From Komarekiella atlantica HA4396-MV6 (GTDB lineage: Bacteria > Cyanobacteriota > Cyanobacteriia > Cyanobacteriales > Nostocaceae): a stretch of DNA of 64,000 nucleotides. The translations under genes and the position numbers were made by a program. Within the stretch, counting starts at the first letter, position 1. Each line of letters begins with the position of its first letter. The notes beneath the pieces were generated by a model. That model was not told where the DNA came from. It saw only the letters and a list, made by a program, of their open reading frames with translations, and searched no databases. Shown one piece after another: positions 1 through 8,191 of the stretch. The stretch spans positions 145,676 to 209,675 of the forward strand of contig JAHHHK010000012.1 in NCBI GenBank assembly GCA_019359395.1, read 5' to 3'.

Positions 1-231
1 GTTGTGAATAGGTTCGCCGTCAAAAATTACTCGTCCCTTATCTGGGCGAATAAAATTCGAGAGTAAGTTAAATAAAGTAGTTTTACCAGCACCATTGGGG
101 CCAATCAAACCTGTGATGCTGCCTTTAGTAACTTCAATTTTCGCGTCATTAACTGCTTTGATACCACCAAAGCTTTTACAAAGTCCAGTGGCTACCAACA
201 GAGGAAGTTGAGATGACTGGTTATTTACCAA
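1..231 (-). CDS. livG: Branched-chain/neutral amino acid ABC transporter ATP-binding protein, N-terminal part (cut by window edge)
   Basis: The first 77 codons of an ABC ATPase of the LivG/NatA type, which powers uptake of branched-chain or neutral amino acids. The Walker A motif GPNGAGKTT lies near residue 45 and is followed by the family-typical FNLLSNFIRPDKG stretch. The gene continues past position 1. The only plausible start is TTG at 231-229: AAGGAGG lies about 8 nt upstream inside the end of livM, and the two genes overlap by 11 bp. That overlap suggests coupled translation of permease and ATPase. The family call is firm; the exact substrate is not readable. Confidence 0.88.
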   Translation of the reverse strand, partial: MVNNQSSQLPLLVATGLCKSFGGIKAVNDAKIEVTKGSITGLIGPNGAGKTTLFNLLSNFIRPDKGRVIFDGEPIHN

Positions 232-1354
232 GAGTGAGTTCCTCCTTTTTCCCTAAGATACCTTGAGGACGCCAAATCATCAGTACCATCAAAATTAAAC
301 CGATAACCATAATGCGAAATGCACCCAGACGTGCTTCATCAAGGGGAATAAATCTTGGTAAGACTTCCCGTGTGATGGCATCGTAAGCAAAGTAAATCAC
401 CGCGCCTAAAATAGTGCCGACATTATTACCAGAACCGCCTAAAATCACCATAATCCAAGTGTCAAAGGTCAGCTGCGGTTGAAAATTATCAGGGTAGATA
501 GCGCTGAGTTGCCAAGCAAAGAAAGCACCAGCAATACCTGCGATCGCACCCCCAAGCATGAGAGACTGTAATTTATACCAAAAGACATTTTTGCCCAATG
601 CTTTGGGAATTTCTTCATCTTCGCGGATAGCTTTGAGAACTCGACCCCAAGGCGATCGTACTAAAATTTCTAACCGCCAAAATACAAATGCTAAAACTAA
701 CAGTAACACTAGCATTAAACCCGCTTTGGGGGTGTAATTATATAGTGAGATTACTCCAGAAATATAAATTGCTCCTACCAATAGCGCAAACAAGATTCCT
801 ACTACCAAGCGTGATAATAATTCTTGCTTGCTTGTTATCTTTTTAGCTGAATCAGCAACCCTGGATATTTGGGCAGTCCGAATCCACCGCCACAAGGTAA
901 AGAAAGTTACAGCAGTTAGTAGCGTCAAAAACGCAATCATCACAAATCTGAAAAACAAATTTGGTTCTGTGGATAAGGGTATGGGATAACTTTGCACGCC
1001 AAATGCCCCAGATGTCCAGGTGTCACCTACAGGTAAATCCTGGTTATTCACTACCAAACGAATTAATTCCCCAACACCGATAGTGACAATTGCTAGGTAA
1101 TCTTCTCGCAAACGCAAAGTAGCAAAACCAATTATCAAACCCAACAAAGCTGCGATAATTGCCCCCGCCACAGCCGATATTAGTAGGGGTACGCCCTTTA
1201 AGCTTAACAACACGGTTGTATATGCACCGAGGGTCATAAAAGCAATGTGACCAAAGTTAATTAGCCCCGTAAAACCCCACTGCAAGTTGAGTCCCAGACC
1301 GAATAAAGCAAAAATTGCTGTAGAAATTGCTAAGAAAATAAGATATTCAACCAT
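221..1354 (-). CDS. livM: Branched-chain/neutral amino acid ABC transporter permease (LivM family)
   Basis: A 377-residue polytopic membrane protein of the LivM/LivH permease family. It opens with hydrophobic segments and GLNLQWGFTGLINFGHIAFM, the family's N-terminal signature. The conserved cytoplasmic loop that contacts the ATPase (GRVLKAIREDEEIPKALGKN) lies near residue 240, followed by GGAIAGIAGAF. About 130-225 holds extra hydrophobic segments that make it longer than E. coli-type LivM in that part. In Anabaena the corresponding proteins belong to the N-I neutral amino acid system (Nat). It is upstream of and overlaps the ATPase gene, so this is an operon running left out of the window. 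Confidence 0.9.
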   Translation of the reverse strand: MVEYLIFLAISTAIFALFGLGLNLQWGFTGLINFGHIAFMTLGAYTTVLLSLKGVPLLISAVAGAIIAALLGLIIGFATLRLREDYLAIVTIGVGELIRLVVNNQDLPVGDTWTSGAFGVQSYPIPLSTEPNLFFRFVMIAFLTLLTAVTFFTLWRWIRTAQISRVADSAKKITSKQELLSRLVVGILFALLVGAIYISGVISLYNYTPKAGLMLVLLLVLAFVFWRLEILVRSPWGRVLKAIREDEEIPKALGKNVFWYKLQSLMLGGAIAGIAGAFFAWQLSAIYPDNFQPQLTFDTWIMVILGGSGNNVGTILGAVIYFAYDAITREVLPRFIPLDEARLGAFRIMVIGLILMVLMIWRPQGILGKKEELTLGK

Positions 1355-1492
1355 AGGTATTTAGTTAGGAGATAGGAGTCAAAAGGCAAAAGGCAGGAAA
1401 AAAGAAGTAGAATTTCTAACTCCTTAATCTCTGCGCCTTTGCGTGAGACAAAAAAGATCTAGTACATTTACCTGAAAATAACTGTAAGCCTT

Positions 1493-1702
1493 TCAAAAGC
1501 TCAATCGTCAGCCTCAAAAGCTCAACCGTCAGCCTCAAAAGCTCAATTGTCAGCCTCAAAAGCTCAATTGTCAGCCTCAAAAGCTCAATTGTCAGCCTCA
1601 AAAGCTCAATCGTCAGCCTCAAAAGCTCAACCGTCAGCCTCAAAAGCTCAACCGTCAGCCTCAAAAGCTCAATCGTCAGCCTCAAAGGCTCAACCTTGAT
1701 GT
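1493..1702. repeat. 21-bp tandem repeat array, about 10 units
   Basis: Units start every 21 bp from 1493 to 1682. Nine are near-identical (TCAAAAGCTCAATCGTCAGCC type) and the tenth is degenerate. The variation is confined to two adjacent positions (AATCG, AACCG or AATTG). The array sits between livM and a toxin-antitoxin-like pair. Because 21 is a multiple of three, several frames stay open; one minus-strand frame reads as a Leu-rich heptad, but no ribosome binding site or known family supports a gene. A second 21-bp array of unrelated sequence ends the window. Confidence 0.95.
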
Positions 1703-1850
1703 TCTCAAAGATTCTTGATTTTCTTCCTCTAACGCTGGGCGAATAAATTTTAGCTTAGCTTGAGGATCGTACTGTATCGCCGTTAACCTTTACTGATTTT
1801 GTGGGAATACTATTTATTGTTGGTGTTTGGTTATGGGTAAAAATTGACAT

Positions 1851-2048
1851 ATGAACTTGCTGCGACTTAGAATGCATCACTTAATCGAGCAGTTAGCCGA
1901 TGAGGATCTGCAAAGCATTTGGAGCGTTCTTGAAGCTTTACATTGTGACTTTTATATGCTTAAAGCCATACAACAAGTCAAGCGATCGCAGCAACCGTGG
2001 GACATCTTAACCCATGATGAAGCGATCCGACTGTTAATGTTTTTCTGA
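1851..2048 (+). CDS. Small putative antitoxin of a type II toxin-antitoxin pair
   Basis: A 65-residue acidic-to-neutral protein starting with ATG. The helix-prone text LIEQLADEDLQSIWSVLEAL and a C-terminal ILTHDEAIRLL resemble the short antitoxins found before RelE-like toxins in cyanobacteria. I do not recognise a named family. The main support is context: 45 bp downstream on the same strand lies a RelE/ParE-like gene. The upstream ribosome binding site is weak. Confidence 0.5.
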   Translation: MNLLRLRMHHLIEQLADEDLQSIWSVLEALHCDFYMLKAIQQVKRSQQPWDILTHDEAIRLLMFF

Positions 2049-2093
2049 ATAAGAAGCGCTTTTAGTCAGCACTATTTTTTAAGGTAACGCCTA

Positions 2094-2351
2094 GTGAGTC
2101 TGGAAGTGCGCTATGCCAGGTCTTTTTTGCTAGACCTAAAAAATTTAGAACCTGCTGCCTACGAGCGGGTGTATGATTTTGTATTTGTCGAGTTTGCTCA
2201 AAACTGTCAACTGCATTATCTCAAAGAACTGCGAAAGCTTGATAGTGAGGGTATTTTTCACCGCTTTACTCTAGATAATTATTTGATTGGTATAGAAATT
2301 AGAGGCGAAATTGTGAAATTTCTGCGTGTCATCCCTATGCCAGATGTTTAG
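2094..2351 (+). CDS. RelE/ParE-superfamily toxin-like protein
   Basis: An 85-residue protein with the compact RelE/ParE pattern: an N-terminal strand (LEVRYARSFLLDLKNL), a helical middle, then a conserved-looking tail with R..F.LDNYLIGIEI and IVKFLRVIP. Such proteins are ribosome-dependent mRNA interferases or gyrase poisons; the sequence alone does not say which. Translation should start at GTG 2094, with AAGG about 9 nt upstream. It follows a 65-residue antitoxin-like gene, so the two are read as a type II pair. Confidence 0.65.
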   Translation: MSLEVRYARSFLLDLKNLEPAAYERVYDFVFVEFAQNCQLHYLKELRKLDSEGIFHRFTLDNYLIGIEIRGEIVKFLRVIPMPDV

Positions 2352-2463
2352 GTTAGAGAGTTAAGCGAACACTTAAAACTGTAAACTGTATAAGGCTAGG
2401 CAGGGATCGCTATAACCTTACATTAAACTGGTTTTTGGAAAACACTTTACTTGAGATTTCCCT

Positions 2464-4050
2464 ATGGATGCTAGGGCACTTTGGCAACGATACCAAAATT
2501 GGTTATATTTCCACGAGGGATTGGGACTGTATTTAGATGTAAGTCGGATGCGGTTTGATGATACCTTCGTAGAGTCGTTGCGGCCGAAGTTTGACAAGGC
2601 GTTTGCGGATATGGCGGAACTTGAGAAGGGTGCGATCGCAAATCCCGACGAGAACCGCATGGTTGGACACTATTGGCTGCGAAACCCTGATTTAGCGCCA
2701 ACTCCAGAGCTTACACAAGAAATTGTCCAAACCCTAGAACAAATCGAAGCCTTTGCGGAAAAAGTCCAAACAGGTGCTATTCATCCTCCCAGGGCAAGCC
2801 GCTTCACCGATATTATTTCTATTGGCATTGGTGGTTCCGCTCTTGGCCCCCAATTCGTCGCTGAAGCCCTCGCCCCTGATTTCCCGCCCCTGAAAATTCA
2901 CTTTATCGACAATGCTGATCCCGCAGGTATTGATCGCGTTCTGACTCATTTGCGAAATAACCTCTCCAGCACTTTGGTATTGGTAATTTCCAAATCTGGA
3001 GGAACGCCGGAACCCCGCATCGGCATGATTGAAGTTAAAAAAGCTTACGCGGGACAAAATTTGGACTTTTCTCACTATGCGGTAGCTATTACCAGCGTTG
3101 ATAGCAACCTAGATAAGATAGCCAAAGCTGAAGGTTGGCTAGGCAGGTTTCCCATGTATGACTGGGTAGGAGGACGCACCTCAGAAATGTCTGCTGTGGG
3201 ACTAGTACCAGCCGCATTACAGGGAATTGATGTTCGTGCCATGCTAGATGGCGCAAAAGAAATGGATGATGCTACCCGCATCCCAGATGTGAAAAAGAAC
3301 CCAGCGGCCTTATTAGCTTTATCTTGGTACTTTGCCGGCAATGGACGGGGTGAAAAAGATATGGTTGTCCTACCTTACAAGGACAGCTTATTTTTATTCA
3401 GTCGCTATTTGCAACAGCTGGTAATGGAATCGTTGGGTAAGGAAAAAGACTTAGACGGTAACGTAGTCCATCAAGGCATTGCCGTTTATGGTAACAAAGG
3501 CTCAACAGATCAACACGCTTACGTGCAGCAGTTACGTGAGGGTGTGGCGAATTTCTTTGCTACCTTTGTTGAAGTTTTAGAAGATCATAAAGGCCCATCC
3601 CCTGAAATAGATCCGGGAGTCACGTCAGGCGATTATCTTTCCGGTTTTCTTCAAGGAACCCGACAAGCACTTTTTGAAAATCATCGTGATTCAATTACAG
3701 TCACCATTCCCCAAGTTAATCCTCGAACTGTAGGGGCATTAATTGCTTTGTATGAACGTGCTGTTGGTTTGTACGCTAGCTTGGTCAACGTCAACGCTTA
3801 CCATCAACCAGGTGTAGAAGCTGGCAAAAAAGCTGCCGCTGTTATTCTCGACTTGCAAACACGAGTGGTGACAGTATTACAAAAAGAAAAAACTGCTCTT
3901 TCTATCGCTGACCTGGCCGACAAAGCTGGCGCATCTGACCAAATTGAGGCAATTTACAAGATTTTGCGTCATCTGCACGCCAATCAGCGGGGTGTGGTTT
4001 TACAAGGCGATTTGGGACAACCCAGTAGTTTGACAGTTTCGGCTAGCTGA
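2464..4050 (+). CDS. pgi: Glucose-6-phosphate isomerase
   Basis: A 528-residue enzyme interconverting glucose-6-phosphate and fructose-6-phosphate, in glycolysis and the oxidative pentose phosphate route. Visible landmarks are the sugar-phosphate-binding SIS region ([18 protein letters not shown] near residue 120, then [11 protein letters not shown]), the [14 protein letters not shown] block, and [15 protein letters not shown]. The length fits the cyanobacterial branch. It is a single gene followed by a convergent neighbour, with an inverted repeat between them that can serve as terminator. Confidence 0.96.
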   Translation: MDARALWQRYQNWLYFHEGLGLYLDVSRMRFDDTFVESLRPKFDKAFADMAELEKGAIANPDENRMVGHYWLRNPDLAPTPELTQEIVQTLEQIEAFAEKVQTGAIHPPRASRFTDIISIGIGGSALGPQFVAEALAPDFPPLKIHFIDNADPAGIDRVLTHLRNNLSSTLVLVISKSGGTPEPRIGMIEVKKAYAGQNLDFSHYAVAITSVDSNLDKIAKAEGWLGRFPMYDWVGGRTSEMSAVGLVPAALQGIDVRAMLDGAKEMDDATRIPDVKKNPAALLALSWYFAGNGRGEKDMVVLPYKDSLFLFSRYLQQLVMESLGKEKDLDGNVVHQGIAVYGNKGSTDQHAYVQQLREGVANFFATFVEVLEDHKGPSPEIDPGVTSGDYLSGFLQGTRQALFENHRDSITVTIPQVNPRTVGALIALYERAVGLYASLVNVNAYHQPGVEAGKKAAAVILDLQTRVVTVLQKEKTALSIADLADKAGASDQIEAIYKILRHLHANQRGVVLQGDLGQPSSLTVSAS

Positions 4051-4112
4051 TAGGCATAGATTTTACATTCCAGTTGATTTCAGTACTGTTGTTAATGCAA
4101 CAATTGTGTACA

Positions 4113-4161
4113 GTTAAGCATCCTTGTATTGAAGTGCAAACTTTGTATCGGGATGCTTAAC
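4113..4161. terminator. Inverted repeat between convergent genes, probable terminator
   Basis: GTTAAGCATCC (4113-4123) and GGATGCTTAAC (4151-4161) are perfect 11-bp complements around a 27-nt loop. The right arm overlaps the stop codon of the minus-strand gene ending at 4157. There is only a modest T-rich tail on the plus strand. Its position between the converging pgi and the next gene suggests a bidirectional terminator. Confidence 0.6.
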
Positions 4162-5320
4162 TATTTCTGTCTTTCGCCAGAGTTAGTTTCTCAACCAATT
4201 CAGCTTTGAGTTTCTGAAAATAGTTAGCAGCATCTTTCAGACCTGAAGCTTTGGCATAGCGAATCAAAGGTTCTATTAGCCAAGCTTCTGTGGGAGTCAT
4301 TTGGGGTTTTAGTGTGCCGAGGCGCAAATTCAAGTCCAGCCATTGCAAACTAGAAGGAATATGCTCAGCGTGTTCTCGACAGGTTTCTATAACTTGGGTG
4401 AAAATTACCTCAAAATCTTCTTGCAAATCATAGACTTTTACCATTTGCCCAACCCGAAATACTTGATAGACTAATTCACGCATTCGGATTTCATGAGAAG
4501 ATTCCAGAATATCTTTGACTGTTAAGGCTCTAAAATTCCCTCCCGAATCAATCGCCCAAATTTGTCCTAGCAAATTACAGACGAGGTTTACTAATGCCTT
4601 ATCAAATTCCAGGCGAGTAGCGGAACTAGAGGGAGCCTCTTCAAACCAGCCGCCTCTTTCAGCCAAAATCTGACAGCAGCGTTCCCTAGTGTTAGCATCT
4701 CCCCCAGCAATCTGAGTTCGTCCTCTCGATGTTCCTGGTCGATAGATGGTTTCAGAGCCGCTTCCTTCACGTAGTCCAGTTTGAATTGTTACCCCACGCA
4801 GAAATCGACAGACTATCTGGGGCATTGTAGAGGGCCAAAGGTCTGGAAGACGACCAAAAAGTGTGGCTTCTTCGATTTTTTCAATAAAAATTTGTCGGAA
4901 CCGCTGAAAATAAATGCCATTAGAACAGAAGACGAACAAGGGAAATGATGTGGCTGGCTGCAATAGCTTTTCTTGTTCTTCAATCAGCACTAATAATTCT
5001 ACAAGGGTGGTAATTACGTTTAAGAGTTGGTCAGGGTTGGGACAGACAAGAACCACTTCTGGTAAAAAACCCAACCGATAGCAGGTGAGCAAGTCTGGTT
5101 TGAGGATTGTATCTGTGGGGATAAATTGGATTTCTTGAGGTGTGGCGATCGCAATTTTACCACCCTGCTTTAATGAGGAAGCACTAGCAGACCCTCGCCG
5201 TTCTATAAAATAGACGTGATCATCTATCTGCGTTAGCTGTTTTGTTAAATTATAGAAAAAACTAACTCCTAACGCTCCAGTTGGTAAGATTCCTATACTG
5301 TTTGAAATTAAGGAACTCAT
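4157..5320 (-). CDS. Cyanobacterial protein with ketopantoate-reductase-like N-terminus, function unknown
   Basis: A 387-residue protein. The N-terminus (GILPTGALGVSFFYNLTKQL) has the look of the Rossmann beta-alpha-beta of ApbA/PanE-type reductases, and the helical C-terminal half would fit that superfamily. The glycine pattern is not canonical, so NAD(P) binding is doubtful and no reaction can be assigned. It starts 3 nt after the stop of the upstream ACT-domain gene, so the two are almost certainly cotranscribed. The pairing with an amino-acid-sensing protein hints at a metabolic or regulatory role, which is inference. Confidence 0.6.
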   Translation of the reverse strand: MSSLISNSIGILPTGALGVSFFYNLTKQLTQIDDHVYFIERRGSASASSLKQGGKIAIATPQEIQFIPTDTILKPDLLTCYRLGFLPEVVLVCPNPDQLLNVITTLVELLVLIEEQEKLLQPATSFPLFVFCSNGIYFQRFRQIFIEKIEEATLFGRLPDLWPSTMPQIVCRFLRGVTIQTGLREGSGSETIYRPGTSRGRTQIAGGDANTRERCCQILAERGGWFEEAPSSSATRLEFDKALVNLVCNLLGQIWAIDSGGNFRALTVKDILESSHEIRMRELVYQVFRVGQMVKVYDLQEDFEVIFTQVIETCREHAEHIPSSLQWLDLNLRLGTLKPQMTPTEAWLIEPLIRYAKASGLKDAANYFQKLKAELVEKLTLAKDRNS

Positions 5321-5323
5321 ACC

Positions 5324-5734
5324 TCAATTCTCTGTGAGTTCGGTAAGCACTTGACAAGCCTTACCTAAATCGGAAACTTTGACCATTAGGCGCATATTTT
5401 CACCAGGTTGGACATTACTTCCGTAGATGTATTCAATATTAATTTTGGCAGCCGCCAGAGCATGACTTAACAAAGCTAATTGACCGGGATTATCTGTTAA
5501 TTCAATGGCTAAAACATCTGCCTCAATTACGTAGAATCCCTCTTTTACCAAAAGGGTTTTACAGTTATTCGGATCGCTAGCCACCAAGCGAATAACACCC
5601 TGGTCTATGCTGTCGAGTAGAGAAATTGCCTCAATATTAATTCGCTCTTTGGCAATCGTAGTGCTGACGGCAGCTAGGCGACCGGGGTAGTTTTCCAGTG
5701 CTACTGTCAGTTGACGTTGGATTTTAAAGTGCAT
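5324..5734 (-). CDS. Tandem ACT-domain protein
   Basis: A 136-residue protein made of two ACT domains: residues about 7-65 (LTVALENYPGRLAAVSTTIAKERINIEAI) and about 73-133 (VLAIELTDNPGQLALLSHALAAAKINIEYIYG). ACT domains bind amino acids and regulate partner enzymes; free-standing pairs like this lack any catalytic domain. It is the first gene of a two-gene unit with the reductase-like protein downstream. The ligand is unknown. Confidence 0.85.
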   Translation of the reverse strand: MHFKIQRQLTVALENYPGRLAAVSTTIAKERINIEAISLLDSIDQGVIRLVASDPNNCKTLLVKEGFYVIEADVLAIELTDNPGQLALLSHALAAAKINIEYIYGSNVQPGENMRLMVKVSDLGKACQVLTELTEN

Positions 5735-5820
5735 AGATAAAAGAAGGCTTTGACCTGTGGTCTTGTTTAATTATCTCACTTTGCTGTCATCTTTGTTATA
5801 GGCAGTGATAAATAAGAAAT

Positions 5821-5873
5821 GAACCACAGAGGCACAAAGACACAGAGGTAAGAAAAGAGATATATTGCACTAT
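5821..5873. repeat. Interspersed repeat of the 'ACCACAGAGGCACAAAGACACAGAGG' kind
   Basis: The block GAACCACAGAGGCACAAAG, then CACAGAGGTAAG and ATTGCACTAT, recurs diverged at 6698-6752. Parts are also seen in reverse at 1418-1450 and at 49900-49930. It is non-coding and lies in spacers. Such short dispersed repeats are typical of Nostoc genomes. Confidence 0.75.
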
Positions 5874-5968
5874 CTTTGGTGAATTTGTGAGTGGATAAGA
5901 TAAAGGCGATCGCCTTGACCACAGCGTAAAATAAAGCTAAGGCAGTATTAACAGATAGGTCAATTACT

Positions 5969-6286
5969 ATGGCTGAATCAACCGCAAAACAACCCGCACG
6001 TCGAGGCAGAATTTTCCCAGAACGCACTTTACCACCAGAAGAACTTGCTAGGCGCAAAGCTGAAGATGAAGTATTTTATCGGCGTTGTCGGGCAATTTTT
6101 GAGCGTGTGCGTCCCGATTTGATCAAAGAACACTATGGCTGGTATATTGCTGTGGAGCCGGATAGTGGTGACTATTTGATTGATGTTGATAAAATGCAAG
6201 CTCATAAAAAAGCTCGTGAAAAATACCCAAATACTGACCACTGTGTTTTTTGTTTGAATAAAACTGGAACCACTGGCACAATATGA
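5969..6286 (+). CDS. Small conserved cyanobacterial protein paired with an aspartic-protease-like gene
   Basis: A 105-residue soluble protein with a basic N-terminus (ARRGRIFPERTLPPEELARRKAED), a central IFERVRPDLIKEHYGWYIAVEPDSGDYLID, and a C-terminal RTG-like tail. I recognise the pattern as a common cyanobacterial protein of unknown function that accompanies retropepsin-like genes. Its TGA overlaps the ATG of the downstream gene (ATGA), indicating translational coupling. No function can be stated. Confidence 0.7.
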   Translation: MAESTAKQPARRGRIFPERTLPPEELARRKAEDEVFYRRCRAIFERVRPDLIKEHYGWYIAVEPDSGDYLIDVDKMQAHKKAREKYPNTDHCVFCLNKTGTTGTI

Positions 6287-6645
6287 TTCAGGGTCAATTT
6301 GGGGATAATGTGCAACTATTTTGTGAAATCGATTTGATTACATCTGATGGATTAAATCTGCCTGTGGATGTCATGTTAGATACTGGTTTCACTGGCTTCA
6401 TGGCTATTAATAAACAAGATTTAGAGAGTTTGGACTTGGCTTATATTGGTAAGGAAACTTTGCGAACTGCACAGGTGAAACCTTGTTGAAAATATATTTA
6501 GGCAAGTTGATATTAAACGAACAAGAGTATGAAATTCCTATCTATGTGGGGAATGAAATTACAGAAGTTTTGTTAGGTTCGGAGTGGCTAAAAATTATGC
6601 CGTTGGTAGTTAATTACCAGGCTGGTATATTGACTTTGGGATAAC
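6283..6645 (+). pseudogene. Clan AA (retropepsin-like) aspartic protease gene with two frameshifts
   Basis: The gene begins at ATG 6283 and keeps the catalytic-type motif MLDTGFTGF. Around 6472-6475 the frame must shift (one base missing at CAG-GT) to continue as GETLLKIYLGKL...VLLGSEWLKIM. It must shift back near 6600 (one extra C) to read PLVVNYQAGILTLG before the stop at 6643. Restored, it would be about 120 residues, typical of the cyanobacterial family. The two lesions compensate but leave about 42 codons out of frame and create stops, so the protein is probably lost unless these are sequencing errors. Confidence 0.75.
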
Positions 6646-6697
6646 TGCGATGTCTGACGACAAGACGTTTAGCGTCTACGCACTCCATTTTTAAAAC

Positions 6698-6752
6698 GAA
6701 CCGCAGAGGCGCAGAGAACGCAGAGGTAAGATAAAAAAGAGTATTGCACTAT
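6698..6752. repeat. Second copy of the CAGAGG interspersed repeat, providing the stop of the nuclease gene
   Basis: GAACCGCAGAGGCGCAGAG, CGCAGAGGTAAG and ATTGCACTATA match the copy at 5821-5873. Its right end supplies the TAG stop codon (6749-6751) of the minus-strand nuclease gene, so the accessory unit begins exactly where a dispersed repeat ends. Confidence 0.7.
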
Positions 6753-8191
6753 ATTGTAATAATTGGTAAGTCACGTAGAAAGTAAAAGCGATCGCTCTTT
6801 TTATCTCGTCCTAAGTAGCCTGTCAAAGGTGAGGAAAGCTCTATCATAATTTCGTACAGTTCTTTAGGTGTCAAAGTCTCTGGTGGATGGTCGTAAATAT
6901 ATGCTACATGAAGGGAATCAACTCCGACATCTCGATCATTTGTTTTTTCTAGATGCTTTTTGACAAGCTGGATAATATGCGATCGCAAATTCATCTCTCT
7001 CTCTGCTTTATCAATATATTCATCAATTTTATAGTCAATTTGTCCAGGTTCTAAATATTGCTGTAATTCGACTAAGTTAATAGCACCTGGGTATTTCGCT
7101 TTGAGTTCAACTAGCTTTTGTAAAGTCATAGCATTAATAATACTTACTTCCCATTCTTTAGCGGCTTTTAGTGTATCTGTAGATGGATTACCAGGGCCAA
7201 TTACTAACTTAACTGAAGTTAATAGTTGAGTTTTACCTAAGTGCATCCCACCAAGTTTGAGTAATTCCTCAATAGTACGACTCGGAATCAGCTTACCCGC
7301 CTTACACTCACAAACAATAGGGTAAGGTTTTGAACAAAATAAATCTAAGCCTCCAGCGCCACCTTTATAAGCATTCTCAACCTTGAACCCTAAAAACTCC
7401 AGGCTGCGACGTGCGATGTTTTCAAAATCTGTACCAGCTTGGTAGTTGCTTTTTTTCTCCTCTAACTCAATGCTGCGATCGCTCAATTTTGCAATATCAT
7501 TTATCCAAGCTATATCTGGATCGGGTTGCTTAATCAGCTTGTCACTACTCCAACCCAAAAAGACTTTGATATCATGGTCTAATTGTTTAGCTGCTGGTTC
7601 GCTAAGGGATGCGATCGCACTCTGTAATTCTTCTAATTCAGGATGCAGTGGTGGCTGTAGTTTTTCTAATTGATGTTTGCGTTGGGCGAAGATGCGATCA
7701 TTTAAAACTGGTAAGTTATCAGATACCCTGAGCGAATAAGGTAAACTTACAAACTGAGTTTGAGAATTCATTAATATTTCTACTGGCTGAGACAACAAAT
7801 AAACGTGCAAATGAGCAACAAATATGTGCTTTCGTTGCAGCAGAATTTGTTCTAATGCTTTTGTTGTCCAAACAGTTAATTCTGACAAAGCCTTTAAAGA
7901 TTGAGAACTACTCAGGATTTGGCACAATTCACACTTACCCCAAGCTTTAATCCAGACTGTTTTGGAACCTATTTGAGTAGAAACTTTTTGGGCACTTGTT
8001 AAAAGATTTGACTTGTAGTATTGTTCATCGGGTAACAAGTTGATTGAGCTTATAGATGGATAGAGAGCAAAGGAACGCCCCGGATGGATAAATGTCCGGG
8101 GTATGACTACCATCATTCGACCTTGTAGCAAAGCTTCAACCTCTGGAGAAGGTAGACATAAGGCAGTATCGAGCAAAATTAAATTACTCAT
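6749..8191 (-). CDS. DUF1802-like protein with C-terminal PD-(D/E)xK nuclease domain
   Basis: A 480-residue protein. The N-terminal part (about 5-180: ALCLPSPEVEALLQGRMMVV, IHPGRSFALYP, VWIKAWGKCELCQIL) resembles the DUF1802 family. Residues about 250-380 have a restriction-endonuclease fold pattern: E257 (GTDFENIARRSLEFLGFKVE), D283 in GAGGLDLFCSKP, and E295-C-K297 in PIVCECKAGK. These match the Mrr-like PD-(D/E)xK active site, so all metal-binding residues look intact. The C-terminal 100 residues could be a winged helix. It is the last gene of a three-gene minus-strand unit and overlaps the ATPase gene by ATGA. A role in cutting foreign DNA is inference. Confidence 0.75.
   Translation of the reverse strand: MSNLILLDTALCLPSPEVEALLQGRMMVVIPRTFIHPGRSFALYPSISSINLLPDEQYYKSNLLTSAQKVSTQIGSKTVWIKAWGKCELCQILSSSQSLKALSELTVWTTKALEQILLQRKHIFVAHLHVYLLSQPVEILMNSQTQFVSLPYSLRVSDNLPVLNDRIFAQRKHQLEKLQPPLHPELEELQSAIASLSEPAAKQLDHDIKVFLGWSSDKLIKQPDPDIAWINDIAKLSDRSIELEEKKSNYQAGTDFENIARRSLEFLGFKVENAYKGGAGGLDLFCSKPYPIVCECKAGKLIPSRTIEELLKLGGMHLGKTQLLTSVKLVIGPGNPSTDTLKAAKEWEVSIINAMTLQKLVELKAKYPGAINLVELQQYLEPGQIDYKIDEYIDKAEREMNLRSHIIQLVKKHLEKTNDRDVGVDSLHVAYIYDHPPETLTPKELYEIMIELSSPLTGYLGRDKKSDRFYFLRDLPIITI

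Noticed and set aside
1416..1685. Minus-strand open frame through the 21-bp array (Leu-rich heptads)
   Set aside because: A 21-bp unit keeps several frames open automatically. There is no ribosome binding site or known homologue, so it is treated as a repeat.
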